Shown here one piece after another: positions 30,260 to 38,610 of a DNA stretch of 64,000 nucleotides (position 1 is its first letter; every line of letters starts with the position of its first letter). The stretch covers positions 186,001 through 250,000 of the forward strand of contig NZ_JABBFW010000007.1 of the NCBI RefSeq assembly GCF_012927045.1. The letters are read 5' to 3'. Under the pieces are notes generated by a model. The model did not search any database. It was given only the letters and a program-made list of their open reading frames with translations, and was not told the DNA's origin. Origin of the DNA: Azohydromonas caseinilytica (GTDB lineage: Bacteria > Pseudomonadota > Gammaproteobacteria > Burkholderiales > Burkholderiaceae_C). The position numbers and the translations under genes are program-made.

Positions 30260-30289
30260 GTCCCGGCAATTGGGACGCCCGCGCACTGT
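30260..30289. promoter_or_regulatory. Candidate activator-binding region for sigma-54 control
   Basis: GTCCC-N7-GGGAC is an inverted repeat at 30260-30276 and CACTGT follows at 30284-30289, about 75 bases upstream of the minus-strand transcription start. The same hexamer is found upstream of the mptG and fhc sigma-54 promoters. The region lies between the FolB-like gene and the divergent second activator. Confidence 0.45.
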
Positions 30290-30416
30290 CACGTTCTGGC
30301 GCACTTCCCCGGGTTACCACGGGCAATTCCTGACGCGGGCCTTGCTGCTGCGGCACCGCACAATGCCCCCCGACCGGGGCCCTCCGAAGGGGGAGCCCGA
30401 GAAGAAGGAGCACTAC

Positions 30417-32426
30417 ATGACACAAGGCCTGCTGGCAGCCGCGGGACATGGGCAGCGCGTGCTGGGCGCCGTGCTGCAGGGCATGCGCACCGGGCTGCAG
30501 GAGCAGGTGGCGCAATCCTGGACGCGCTGCCTCAACGATTACCGGCTCGATCCCGACGCTGAGCCGCATCCGCCCCTGCTGGACCGCAGCGCGCTGGCGC
30601 TGCGCTGCCGCCGCCTGGGCGACGTGATCGAGGCCGCGCGGCTGGAGATGAGCACGCTCTACCAGCAACTGGCCGACACCGAGACGGCGGTGGTGCTCAC
30701 CGACGGCGACGGCGTGATCCTGCACCTGGTGTCCTCGCACGAGTTCGCGCAGGAGCTGGAGCCCATGGGCTTCACCGTGGGCGCGCAATGGAGCGAGGAC
30801 GCCGCCGGCACCAACGGCATGGGCACCTGCGCGGCGCTGGCCGAGCCGGTGTCGGTGCGCCAGGAAGACCACTTCTTCACCCGCCTCACCTCGCTCACCT
30901 GCTCGGCCGTGCCGGTGCACGATCCCGAAGGCCGCATGGTGGCGGTGCTGGACGTGACCAGCCGCTCGGCGCTGCAGCAGCAGCATGTGCTGGTGCTGCT
31001 GGGGATGACGGCGCGCATGATCGAGAACCGCCTGCTCGAGCTGCGCTACCGCGACAGCCACCCCGTGCATTTCCACACCCGGCCGGAGCTGGTGCACACG
31101 CTGCACGAGGGCCGGCTGGCGCTGGACGGTGAGGGCATCATCCGCGCCGCCAACCGCAGCGCGCTGTTCCAGCTCGGCGCCGAGTCGCCGCAGGCGCTGT
31201 GCGGGCGGCGCGTGGAGGAGGTGTTCCAGACCACGCTGGACGACCTGCTGGAGCGCAGCCGCGGCGCCTCCTTCCACCCGGTGCCGGTGTACCGCGTCAA
31301 CGGCGCGCACCGCTTCTTCGCCGTGGCGCGCTGCCCGGCCACCGAGGCCCAGCCGCCGCGCACGGGCACGCCCGCGCTGCAGGCCCGGCCGCCCGCCAAG
31401 GCGCCCTCCGCGCCCAGCGTTGCGCTGTCCGACGCGCAGCTGGTGCAGCAGCTGCACACCGGCAGCCGCGTGCTGGCGCGCGGCACGCCGCTGCTGCTGC
31501 GCGGCGAGACCGGCGCGGGAAAGGAGGTATTCGCCCGCGCGCTGCACGAGCGCAGCCCGCGCGCCCCGGGCGCCTTCGTGGCCGTGAACTGCGCCAGCCT
31601 CCCGGAGAGCCTGATCGAGTCCGAGCTGTTCGGCTACCGCGCCGGCGCCTTCACCGGCGCGCAGCGCAACGGGCGCCGCGGAAAGATCCTGCAGGCCGAC
31701 GGCGGCACGCTGTTCCTGGACGAGATCGGCGACATGCCGCTGGACCTGCAGGCGCGGCTGCTGCGCGTGCTCGACGAGCGCCGCGTCACGCCGCTGGGCA
31801 CCGAGGAGACGCTGCCGGTGGACTTCCAGCTGCTGAGCGCCAGCCACCGCAACCTGCTCGATCTCGTGGCGCAGGGCCGCTTCCGCGAGGACCTGTACTA
31901 CCGGCTGGCCGGCATCGAGCTGCACCTGCCGGCGCTGCGCGAGCGCAGCGACAAGCGCGAGCTGATCCAGCGCATCCTGCAGGAGGAGAACGGCGGGCCG
32001 GTGACGCTGCGCCCCGAGGCCGAGCAGCTGCTGATGACGCACCGCTGGCCGGGCAACGTGCGCCAGCTGCGCCATGTGCTGCGCGCCGCCGTGGCCCTGG
32101 CCGACGGCGCCCCGGTCGGGCTGGAGCACCTGCCCTCGCTGCGCGGGCAGCCCGCGGCCACGCCGGCGCCGGCCCTGGCCTCGCCCTTGCTTGAGATGGC
32201 GGCGGCCGCGGCGCCTGCGGCCGTGGCGGGGGTGGCCCCGCCCGAGAATCCCGTCCCGCAAGGACTCAACCTGATCCAGTCCCACGAGCGGCAGGTGCTG
32301 CTGCAGTTGCTGGAACAGCACCGCTGGAACGTCAGCAACGTGGCCAAGGCGCTCGATGTCAGCCGAAACACCCTCTACCGCAAGCTCCACAAGCTCCAGA
32401 TCGCCGTCTCCCAGCGCGTCGGATGA
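30417..32426 (+). CDS. Sigma-54-dependent activator, AcoR type (2)
   Basis: A 669-residue enhancer-binding protein, related in layout to the activator at 20645-22723. The N-terminal sensor has a GAF-type segment (VLTDGDGVILHLVSSHEF, WSEDAAGTNGMGTCAALAEP, LTCSAVPVHDPEGRMVAVLD), then a PAS-like part. The AAA+ domain carries Walker A LLLRGETGAGKEVFARALH, FGYRAGAFTGAQRNG (with GAFTGA) and GTLFLDEIGDMPLDLQ. The Fis-type helix-turn-helix is NVSNVAKALDVSRNTLYRKL. GAAGGAG stands 6 bases before the ATG. It is divergent from the FolB-like gene and overlaps dmrB, so it likely controls this part of the H4MPT cluster. Confidence 0.92.
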   Translation: MTQGLLAAAGHGQRVLGAVLQGMRTGLQEQVAQSWTRCLNDYRLDPDAEPHPPLLDRSALALRCRRLGDVIEAARLEMSTLYQQLADTETAVVLTDGDGVILHLVSSHEFAQELEPMGFTVGAQWSEDAAGTNGMGTCAALAEPVSVRQEDHFFTRLTSLTCSAVPVHDPEGRMVAVLDVTSRSALQQQHVLVLLGMTARMIENRLLELRYRDSHPVHFHTRPELVHTLHEGRLALDGEGIIRAANRSALFQLGAESPQALCGRRVEEVFQTTLDDLLERSRGASFHPVPVYRVNGAHRFFAVARCPATEAQPPRTGTPALQARPPAKAPSAPSVALSDAQLVQQLHTGSRVLARGTPLLLRGETGAGKEVFARALHERSPRAPGAFVAVNCASLPESLIESELFGYRAGAFTGAQRNGRRGKILQADGGTLFLDEIGDMPLDLQARLLRVLDERRVTPLGTEETLPVDFQLLSASHRNLLDLVAQGRFREDLYYRLAGIELHLPALRERSDKRELIQRILQEENGGPVTLRPEAEQLLMTHRWPGNVRQLRHVLRAAVALADGAPVGLEHLPSLRGQPAATPAPALASPLLEMAAAAAPAAVAGVAPPENPVPQGLNLIQSHERQVLLQLLEQHRWNVSNVAKALDVSRNTLYRKLHKLQIAVSQRVG

Positions 32427-33030
32427 CCCCAGCCTGAGCCCTGACGAAGCGCTGGTCGCGCCGGACGGCCCGCCGCGCTCGCGCTTCGCCTTCGCTGTCA
32501 CCGGCTCGGGCCACTACCTCGAAGAAAGCATGGCGCTGGCGGCGCGGCTGCCGGCGGTGGACCTGTTCCTCTCCGCCGCGGCCGAGGAAGTGCTGGCGCA
32601 GTACGGTTTCACGCTGGACGCGCTGCGCAAGCGGCACAAGCTGTTCCGCGACAAGAGCGCCAGCTCGGTGCCGGTGGGCATGCTGTATTCGGACGTCTAC
32701 CACACGGTGATCGTGGCCCCGGCCACGAGCAACACGGTGGCCAAGTGCGCCTTCGGCATCTCCGACACCCTGCCGACGAACATGTTTGCCCAGGCCGGCA
32801 AGCTGGGCATCCCGGGCATCGTCTTCGCCTGCGACACCGAGCCCACCGTCATCACCAAGGCGCCGCACGAGTGGGTGACGCTGCACCCGCGCCGCATCGA
32901 GCTCGACAACGTGGAGCGGCTGCGCGGCATCGACCACTGCCGCGTGGTGTGCTCGCCCGCCGAGCTGGAAGCGGCACTGTCACGTCGCCTGCGGGAACTG
33001 TCCCTGGAATGGAACACATCGTCTTCCTGA
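32356..33030 (+). CDS. dmrB: Flavoprotein-type dihydromethanopterin reductase
   Basis: A 224-residue member of the archaeal-flavoprotein (AfpA/DmrB) family, which reduces dihydromethanopterin to H4MPT using FMN. The flavin-binding core is visible: FAFAVTGSGHYLEESMAL at about residue 45, DVYHTVIVAPATSNTVAKCAFGISDTLPTN-type segment in the middle and GKLGIPGIVFACDTEPT. The DmrB characterised from Burkholderia xenovorans is the closest precedent. The only normal start codon is the ATG at 32356, 71 bases inside the end of the upstream activator gene in another frame; it adds a Ser/Thr-rich N-terminal tail of about 40 residues. Overlaps the next gene by 22 bases. Confidence 0.82.
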   Translation: MSAETPSTASSTSSRSPSPSASDDPSLSPDEALVAPDGPPRSRFAFAVTGSGHYLEESMALAARLPAVDLFLSAAAEEVLAQYGFTLDALRKRHKLFRDKSASSVPVGMLYSDVYHTVIVAPATSNTVAKCAFGISDTLPTNMFAQAGKLGIPGIVFACDTEPTVITKAPHEWVTLHPRRIELDNVERLRGIDHCRVVCSPAELEAALSRRLRELSLEWNTSSS

Positions 33031-34427
33031 CGGGGCGCCTGGCGCAGCCCGCGCTGGAGCGCGTCATCGCCGGCATGGACCCGCCCTTCACCTGGGAAGT
33101 GCGCGAGATCGGCTTGCAGGTGGCCGGGCTCATGACCGCCGACATGGTGCGCCGCCGCGTCACTGCGCCCGTGCGTACCGAGCGCGAGGGCGAGGCGCCG
33201 CGCGCCGCCGACCGCCTGCTGCTGCCCGGCCGCTGCCGCGGCGACGTGCACGCGCTCGAAGCCCACTTTGGCATCCCCGTGCAGCGCGGCCCCGAGGAGC
33301 TGAAGGACCTGCCCGCTTTTTTCAACCGTCAGGCCAAGCCGGTGGACCTCTCCAGCTACCGGGTGGCGATCTTCGCGGAGATCGTGGACGCGCCGCGCCT
33401 GGGCGTGGAAGAGATCCTGGAGCGCGCCCGCGCCTATGCCGCCGACGGCGCCGACGTGATCGACCTCGGCGGCCTGCCCGCCACGCCCTTCCCGCACCTG
33501 GAAGAGAGCGTGCAGGCGCTCAAGGCCGCGGGCTACCGGGTCAGCGTCGATTCGCAGGACAGCGCCGAGCTGCTGCGCGGCGGGCGGGCCGGCGCCGACT
33601 ATCTGCTGAGCCTGAACCTGGACACGCTGTGGATCGCCGACGAGGTGGCGAGCACGCCGGTCCTGATCCCGCGCACGCCGGAGGACGAGGAGTCGCTGGC
33701 GCAAGCCATCGAGGCGATGCGGGCCAAGGGCCGCGCCTTCCTGGCCGATTCCATCCTCGATCCCTTGCCCTTCGGCTTCACCAAATCCGTCTGCCGTTAC
33801 CAGCGCCTGCGCGACCGCTTTCCGGACATCGACATCCTGGTCGGCGTGGGCAACGTCACCGAGCTGACCGAGGCCGACACCTCGGGCATGAACGCGCTGC
33901 TGCTGGGCATGTGCGAGGAGCTGCGGGCCAGCGGCATCCTGACCACGCAGGTCAGCGGCCACGCGCGCCGCGCCGTGCGCGAGGCCGACGCGGCGCGGCG
34001 CCTGATGCACGCGGCGGTGGCTATCCAGAGCCTGCCCAAGGGTCTCACCGACCAGCTCATGACGGTGCACGCCAAGCGGCCCTTCCCCGACTCGCCGGAA
34101 GAGATCCGCCAGACCGCGGCCGGCGTGCGCGACCCGAACTTCCGCGTGCAGGTCGCCGGCGACGGCATCCACGTCTACAACCGCGACGGCCACCACCTGG
34201 CGCAGGACGCCTTCAGCCTGTGGCCGCAACTGAAACTGGAGCACGACGCCGCGCACGCCTTCTACATGGGCGTGGAGCTGGCGCGTGCCGAGATCGCGTG
34301 GCAGCTGGGCAAGCGCTATGTGCAGGACCAGTCGCTGGACTGGGGCTGCGCGGTGGAGCGGCCCGCGCAGGACCTGGACGCCTGGTGCGCGCCGGGCCCC
34401 ACGCTGCGCAAGGACGACAAGACATGA
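33009..34427 (+). CDS. Dihydropteroate synthase-like protein
   Basis: A 472-residue protein with a dihydropteroate-synthase-like TIM barrel in its second half, the type found in methanopterin clusters of archaea and bacteria. Barrel strands include RVAIFAEIVDAPRLGVEEIL, GADVIDLGGLPATPFPH, YRVSVDSQDSAELLRGG and the conserved DIDILVGVGNVTELTEADTSG. The first 110 residues are a separate domain. True DHPS joins pterin and p-aminobenzoate; here it may join the hydroxymethyl-pterin to the ribofuranosylaminobenzene product of MptG. It overlaps dmrB and the DUF447 gene (ATGA). Confidence 0.83.
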   Translation: MEHIVFLTGRLAQPALERVIAGMDPPFTWEVREIGLQVAGLMTADMVRRRVTAPVRTEREGEAPRAADRLLLPGRCRGDVHALEAHFGIPVQRGPEELKDLPAFFNRQAKPVDLSSYRVAIFAEIVDAPRLGVEEILERARAYAADGADVIDLGGLPATPFPHLEESVQALKAAGYRVSVDSQDSAELLRGGRAGADYLLSLNLDTLWIADEVASTPVLIPRTPEDEESLAQAIEAMRAKGRAFLADSILDPLPFGFTKSVCRYQRLRDRFPDIDILVGVGNVTELTEADTSGMNALLLGMCEELRASGILTTQVSGHARRAVREADAARRLMHAAVAIQSLPKGLTDQLMTVHAKRPFPDSPEEIRQTAAGVRDPNFRVQVAGDGIHVYNRDGHHLAQDAFSLWPQLKLEHDAAHAFYMGVELARAEIAWQLGKRYVQDQSLDWGCAVERPAQDLDAWCAPGPTLRKDDKT

Positions 34428-34996
34428 ACGACCAGATCTTCGAGACGGTGGTGAGCACCGTCTCTCCCGAAGGGCAGCCGCACCTGGCGCCGCTGGGCGT
34501 GCGTTACCGCGGCGACGAGGTGGTGCTGATGCCCTTCAAACCCTCGACCACGCTGCAGAACATCCTGAGCACTGGCCATGCCGTGCTCAACGTGGTGGTG
34601 GACACGCGGGTGTTCGCCGGCTGCGTCACCGGCCGGCGCGAGTGGCCCACCGTGCCGGCCGAACGCATCGCCGGCGTGCGGCTGAAAGCTGCGCTGTCGC
34701 ACCTGGAGCTGCAACTGGTGGACGAGCAGGACGACGCGCAGCGCCCGGTGCTGCGCATGGCGCGCGTGCACGAGGCGCGCCATGGCGACTTCCGCGGCTT
34801 CAACCGCGCGCAGGCCGCGGTGGTGGAAGGCGCGGTGCTGGTGAGCCGGCTGCACCTACTGCCGCGCGACAAGATCGAGAGCGAGATGCGCTACCTGCAG
34901 ATCGCCATCGACAAGACCGCCGGCTCCGAGGAGCACGAGGCCTGGGGCTGGCTGTGCGAGGCGGTGGCGCGCCACCGCGCACGGGAGGCGGCGTGA
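34424..34996 (+). CDS. DUF447-family flavin-reductase-like protein (Orf9-like)
   Basis: A 190-residue protein of the DUF447 type, always associated with H4MPT genes. It starts MNDQIFETVVSTVSPEGQPH and continues with a split-barrel pattern (GVRYRGDEVVLMPFKPSTTLQNILSTG, VLNVVVDTRVFAGCVTG) like FMN-binding proteins, and ends with ESEMRYLQIAIDKTAGSEEHEAW. Its ATG overlaps the stop before it and its TGA overlaps the ATG of mfnB, so translation is coupled. Exact reaction unknown. Confidence 0.82.
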   Translation: MNDQIFETVVSTVSPEGQPHLAPLGVRYRGDEVVLMPFKPSTTLQNILSTGHAVLNVVVDTRVFAGCVTGRREWPTVPAERIAGVRLKAALSHLELQLVDEQDDAQRPVLRMARVHEARHGDFRGFNRAQAAVVEGAVLVSRLHLLPRDKIESEMRYLQIAIDKTAGSEEHEAWGWLCEAVARHRAREAA

Positions 34997-35766
34997 TGGC
35001 GGCACGGGAGTTCAATGACGACGCTGCGGGCGTACCCGATGCAGCTCCGGCGGCCCGGCCGTCCCGCCTGCAGGCCGTGGACGGCCGCGTGCAGGTGCTG
35101 GTGAGCGTGCGCGACGTGAACGAGGCGCTGGCCGCGGTGGCCTGCGGTGTGGATCTCATCGACCTCAAGGAGCCCGGCAGCGGCGCGCTGGGCGCGCTGC
35201 CCTTGCACGTGGTGCACGAGGTGGTGCAGGCGCTGCGCGGTGCGGGGCATGGGCAGGTGGTCAGCGCCACGGTGGGCGACTGGCCGGTGGACGCGCGCGA
35301 TGAGGTGCTGGAGCGGGTGCGCGCCACTGCGGCCTGCGGCGTGGACATCGTGAAGGTCGGCATCCCGCGCGCCGATGGCGCCGCCGCGCTGCTGGCCGCG
35401 CTGGCCGGCAGCCCGGCCACGGTGGTGCCGGTGTTCCTGGCCGACGAGGGGCTGGACGAGGCGCTGCTGGCGCTGGCGTGCTGGCTGCCCTTCCCGGCGC
35501 TGATGCTGGACACGGCCGACAAGCTGGCCGGCAGCCTGTTCGACTGCCTGGACCCCGCCACCGTGGCGCATTTCATTGCACGCGTGCGCGGCGCCGGCAA
35601 GCTCGCCGGCGTGGCCGGGGCGCTGCGGCTCCCGCATGTGCCGCTGCTGCGCGAGCTGGCGCCGGATTTCGCGGGTTTCCGCAGCGCCGCCTGTGAGCAG
35701 GGCCGCGGTGGAGAACTGGTGCCGCAGCGGGTACAGGCCCTGGTGCGGGATTTCGCTGCCAAATAG
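34996..35766 (+). CDS. mfnB: (5-formylfuran-3-yl)methyl phosphate synthase-type protein
   Basis: A 256-residue TIM-barrel protein of the MfnB family (OrfY), which in methanogens makes the furan ring of methanofuran from two glyceraldehyde 3-phosphates. Marks are QVLVSVRDVNEALAAVACGVDLIDLKEPGSGALGA near residue 30, VSATVGDWPV, GVDIVKVGIPR and FPALMLDTADKLAGSLFD. An N-terminal tail of about 25 residues is extra. The ATG overlaps the TGA of the preceding gene. Supports synthesis of a methanofuran-like carrier for the Fhc complex. Confidence 0.88.
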   Translation: MAAREFNDDAAGVPDAAPAARPSRLQAVDGRVQVLVSVRDVNEALAAVACGVDLIDLKEPGSGALGALPLHVVHEVVQALRGAGHGQVVSATVGDWPVDARDEVLERVRATAACGVDIVKVGIPRADGAAALLAALAGSPATVVPVFLADEGLDEALLALACWLPFPALMLDTADKLAGSLFDCLDPATVAHFIARVRGAGKLAGVAGALRLPHVPLLRELAPDFAGFRSAACEQGRGGELVPQRVQALVRDFAAK

Positions 35767-35783
35767 TGTTGCGCTGGCCACGA

Positions 35784-36422
35784 CTACGGCGTGGCCGGAG
35801 CCCGGTAGGGCACCCGGCCCAATTGCCGCAATTCGCGGCCGAGATTGAGCACTGCCGACCGGATGAGCGCGAAGCAGCTGCGCATGTAATCGTCGTCCAT
35901 CCGGTAAGGGTCCTGGATATGCAGCCGCTGCGGCCGCGCCCAGTGGCCCAGCAAGGCCACGCGCTCGGGCGGAAAACCCTGGCGCACCAGGTGATAGGCG
36001 TGGCGCGATTCCATCACCAGATACAGGTCACCGGCGGCGGGCTCGAAATCCGGCAGGTTCGTGGCTTGGTGGCTGCCGATCGGGCAGCCCAGTTCCCCGG
36101 CAATATCCACGCTGCGCGCGGAGGGGCTGCGCCCGGTCTGGGCCTGTAGCCCGAACGAGGCGGCATTCAGGCCGGCCTGGACGCCGACGGCCTGGGCGAA
36201 GGCGCTGCGCTTGAGATTGGCCAGGCAGACGAACACCAGGCGATCCACCTTTGAAAGATCGGGCCGGGTGAATTTCACGGCCGGGCCCAGCACATAATCA
36301 GCCTGGGTCAGCAGTAGACGCAGCAAACCTTTGAAGCCACCGAAATTGCGCATCAGCATGGCGTTCAGGCGTTTTATCGCGCTGCTTTCTTCGAGAGCCG
36401 GATATTTTGATATTGGCGCCAT
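35784..36422 (-). CDS. Low-molecular-weight protein-tyrosine-phosphatase-like protein
   Basis: A 212-residue protein with a LMW-PTP domain from about residue 60: the P-loop is LVFVCLANLKRSAFAQA (C-X5-R-S) and the general acid region is HIQDPYRMDDDYMR. The N-terminal 55 residues (MLMRNFGGFKGLLRLLL) are an extension not seen in Wzb-like enzymes. Such proteins usually act in exopolysaccharide control or arsenate reduction. It is convergent with mfnB and not obviously part of the cofactor pathway. The region upstream is AT-rich with a perfect palindrome 7 bases before the start, and no clear ribosome-binding site. Confidence 0.75.
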   Translation of the reverse strand: MAPISKYPALEESSAIKRLNAMLMRNFGGFKGLLRLLLTQADYVLGPAVKFTRPDLSKVDRLVFVCLANLKRSAFAQAVGVQAGLNAASFGLQAQTGRSPSARSVDIAGELGCPIGSHQATNLPDFEPAAGDLYLVMESRHAYHLVRQGFPPERVALLGHWARPQRLHIQDPYRMDDDYMRSCFALIRSAVLNLGRELRQLGRVPYRAPATP

Positions 36423-36428
36423 GCTGCA

Positions 36429-36442
36429 AGTATTTAAATACT
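36429..36442. promoter_or_regulatory. Perfect 14-bp palindrome upstream of the phosphatase gene
   Basis: AGTATTTAAATACT, fully self-complementary, just before the ATG at 36422 on the minus strand. It stands in one of the few AT-rich stretches of the window and overlaps where promoter or ribosome entry should be, so it may be an operator. TATATT at 36442-36447 could be a -10 box for plus-strand transcription. Confidence 0.4.
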
Positions 36443-36599
36443 ATATTCAGGATATGGGAATTGTGGCATAGCCGCCGCACTCAGCCATTTTTCATGCCTT
36501 TTCTTTGGCCGCCATCGGCCGCAGCCCGTGGTGTCGGTGCGCATCTGCGCAGCGCTGGTCGCCGAGGCGGAAATCAGGACGGATGCTGGAGCGTTGAGC

Positions 36600-36775
36600 A
36601 TCGAGCGCGATGTTGAGCCACAGCAATGTGGCGGGCACCGGGGCCGGGAAAATAGCCGCGTTTTCCGTTCCGGGCGCTGGTAACTCCGGTGTCCCGATGC
36701 CAATAAGTTCGTTCCACCGAACCCCTCCGGCCTGAAGCCGGTTTATATGCCTCGCCCTTGGCGAGGCATTTTTTT
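36600..36775 (+). ncRNA. Candidate structured RNA ending in an orphan terminator
   Basis: A strong terminator (TGCCTCGCC, 3-base loop, GGCGAGGCA, then seven Ts; 36748-36775) points in the plus direction, yet the nearest plus-strand gene ends 980 bases away at 35766. Before it are two more hairpins: GGAAAA/TTTTCC (36647-36666) and CCGGC-CTGAA-GCCGG (about 36728-36742). No plausible protein-coding frame ends here. A small RNA is the simplest reading; its 5' end is not defined and the start given is a guess. It occupies the 513-base gap between the phosphatase and membrane-protein genes. Confidence 0.35.
36747..36775 (+). terminator. Rho-independent terminator without an obvious gene
   Basis: A 9-bp perfect stem with loop CTT followed by a run of seven T. 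Orientation is plus. It cannot serve the minus-strand gene ending at 36936, because the reverse orientation has no T run. Confidence 0.85.
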
Positions 36776-36935
36776 CGGACCTGATGAGCCTGCCGTGGTG
36801 ACGGCGCCGGCCAGCAGCGTTCAGGCGTTCGGGAAAAGGCAGGCCTGGCGCCGCCTGCCGGCCGGGTGCGGGGAATACCGCGGGCGTCGGATGCGGGCCT
36901 GCCGGCCGGCGGGCCCGTGTGGGATGTGAGTCGCC

Positions 36936-38414
36936 TCAGGAAGCTTCCACCGCTTCGGCCGGCGCGCGGGTGTGCGTGTGCGGCGGCTGCGTGGCGGGGG
37001 CGTCGTCCGCCTCTCCTTCGGGCACGGCCGCCAGCTGCCGCACCAGCGCGGGGGACGGCGGCGGCGCTTCGCTGAGGTCGAAAGCCTGGAGCTGCCCCTT
37101 GTCCAGCCGCACCGCCAAGCGCACGGGCTTCTGCAGCGAGGCGCGCAGCTCCGGCAGCCGATCCAGCTCCTCCTTGATCACCACCAGCTCCGTGCGCGCG
37201 TTCTCGAAGGTGTTCTGCGCGAAGGTCCGCATGGCGGCGCGGCGATGGGCCAGCGTCTTGTCGTCGGTGAGCGTGGTGTCCAGGTTGTCGAGCTGGTGCA
37301 GGATGGTCTGCAGCGTGGCGTCGAAATCTCCGGCGATCTCCGGCGCCTCGGTGGCCTCGGCGATCGCCCCCTTGCGCGGCTCCAGCCGGCTCGTGTCCTG
37401 CGCGAACATGAACAGGAACTGGCAGCACATCGCGCGCAGCCGCACGCTGATCACGTACTGCTTGCGCGTCGCATCGATCTTCTTGATGTGCTCGGACAGC
37501 AGCTTGAAGGTGTCCTCGGTGTCCACGCCCTGCGCGTACTTCACGTGCTTGGTCTGGCTGATGAGGGCGTTGTGCTGGCGCACCAGGTGGCGCATCACGC
37601 CGATGAGCTTGGACTCGATGCCGTCGAGCTCCTCGGTCAGCGCCGTGGAGTACTCGCCGCGCATGACCGCCGGCAGGGCCTTCTCCTTCAGGTAGGTCAT
37701 GGCCTCGGCGATGTCGGGCTTGCGCTCGGTGCTGGCCGGGTCGCGCAGCTCCGACAGCGTCAGCTTGAAGCTCTCCAGGCGGCTGTCCACGCCTTCGAGG
37801 TAGCGCTGCGCGGCGATGGCCGACGCGATGGAGGCCGCCAGGTCCGAGGACAGCCGGCCCAGGCTGGGCGAGTTGCGCAGCCGCGCCTGCTCGAAGTAGC
37901 GGCCGTTGGCGCCCTTGACCATGGAGATCAGCGCCTCGCCGGGCCGCGACGCCGCCAGCGCGCCGTTGATCAGCACCTCCATGTGGCTGCCCTGCACCAG
38001 GTTCGCATGGGTCAGCACCGCGGGCACCGCCTGCAGCAGGCCGCTGATGTCGCCGAGCCGGCTCTCGGCCAGGCCCAGGTCGCTCTTGTGGTACCTGGCC
38101 AGCCGCTGGCGCTCGATCTTGCGGATGCCCAGGATCACCTTGCCCTCGCCGGTGCAGAAGTACAGGTGGGTGGGCTGCAGCTCCTCGGCCGACAGGTCTT
38201 CCACCTGCCTGGACGGCACGTCCTGCCGGCTCGGCTCATGGCCGGGCTCCGCGCCGTCGCGCGTCACGGGCGCCACCGTGTGCCCCGTGGTCATCAGCAG
38301 CTTCAGCTCGGCCAGCTGCTCCAGGATCTGGTCTGTCTTGCGGTTATTGCGCACGACAACGACGCCCACGCCGATCGTGGCAGCGAGCAGGGTCAACAGG
38401 GCGGCAATGTCCAT
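36936..38414 (-). CDS. Membrane-anchored protein of unknown function
   Basis: A 492-residue protein that starts with one transmembrane helix (MDIAALLTLLAATIGVGVVV) and then RNNRKTDQI, so the bulk should be cytoplasmic or, less likely, periplasmic. The rest is mainly helical with probable coiled coils (ELDGIESKLIGVMRHLVRQH, TRKQYVISVRL) and a Pro/Thr/His-rich C-terminal tail. I recognise no enzyme motif. A GTG at 38495 would add 27 hydrophilic residues; I prefer ATG 38414 because it puts the helix at the N-terminus. It lies inside the H4MPT cluster but has no sequence link to cofactor synthesis. Confidence 0.6.
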   Translation of the reverse strand: MDIAALLTLLAATIGVGVVVVRNNRKTDQILEQLAELKLLMTTGHTVAPVTRDGAEPGHEPSRQDVPSRQVEDLSAEELQPTHLYFCTGEGKVILGIRKIERQRLARYHKSDLGLAESRLGDISGLLQAVPAVLTHANLVQGSHMEVLINGALAASRPGEALISMVKGANGRYFEQARLRNSPSLGRLSSDLAASIASAIAAQRYLEGVDSRLESFKLTLSELRDPASTERKPDIAEAMTYLKEKALPAVMRGEYSTALTEELDGIESKLIGVMRHLVRQHNALISQTKHVKYAQGVDTEDTFKLLSEHIKKIDATRKQYVISVRLRAMCCQFLFMFAQDTSRLEPRKGAIAEATEAPEIAGDFDATLQTILHQLDNLDTTLTDDKTLAHRRAAMRTFAQNTFENARTELVVIKEELDRLPELRASLQKPVRLAVRLDKGQLQAFDLSEAPPPSPALVRQLAAVPEGEADDAPATQPPHTHTRAPAEAVEAS

Positions 38415-38610
38415 AAGCAGGCGTGATGGCTCCGACGAGCGCTTCGTTCGTTTGGTGTGATGGCCGGTGCGGTCGTGCCCAGCCGGGTCGGACACGCGGG
38501 GTGTCTGAACAGGCTATCGGCAGGTCCCGCAGTCTATGGAGTCGCAGTGACAATTCGTATCGCCGGTGTGCAATTTTTTGCCGGAGCCGGTGATCTTGCT
38601 CAAGCCGGGC

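Noticed and set aside
29472-32501. A 1009-codon minus-strand frame over the second sigma-54 activator
   Set aside because: Antisense to activator coding sequence, repetitive composition; its upstream portion is not needed for the real FolB-like gene, which starts at 30178.
38540-38610. T-rich stretch (TTTTTT near 38574) as a terminator after the membrane-protein gene's upstream region
   Set aside because: No stable stem directly precedes the T run in either orientation.
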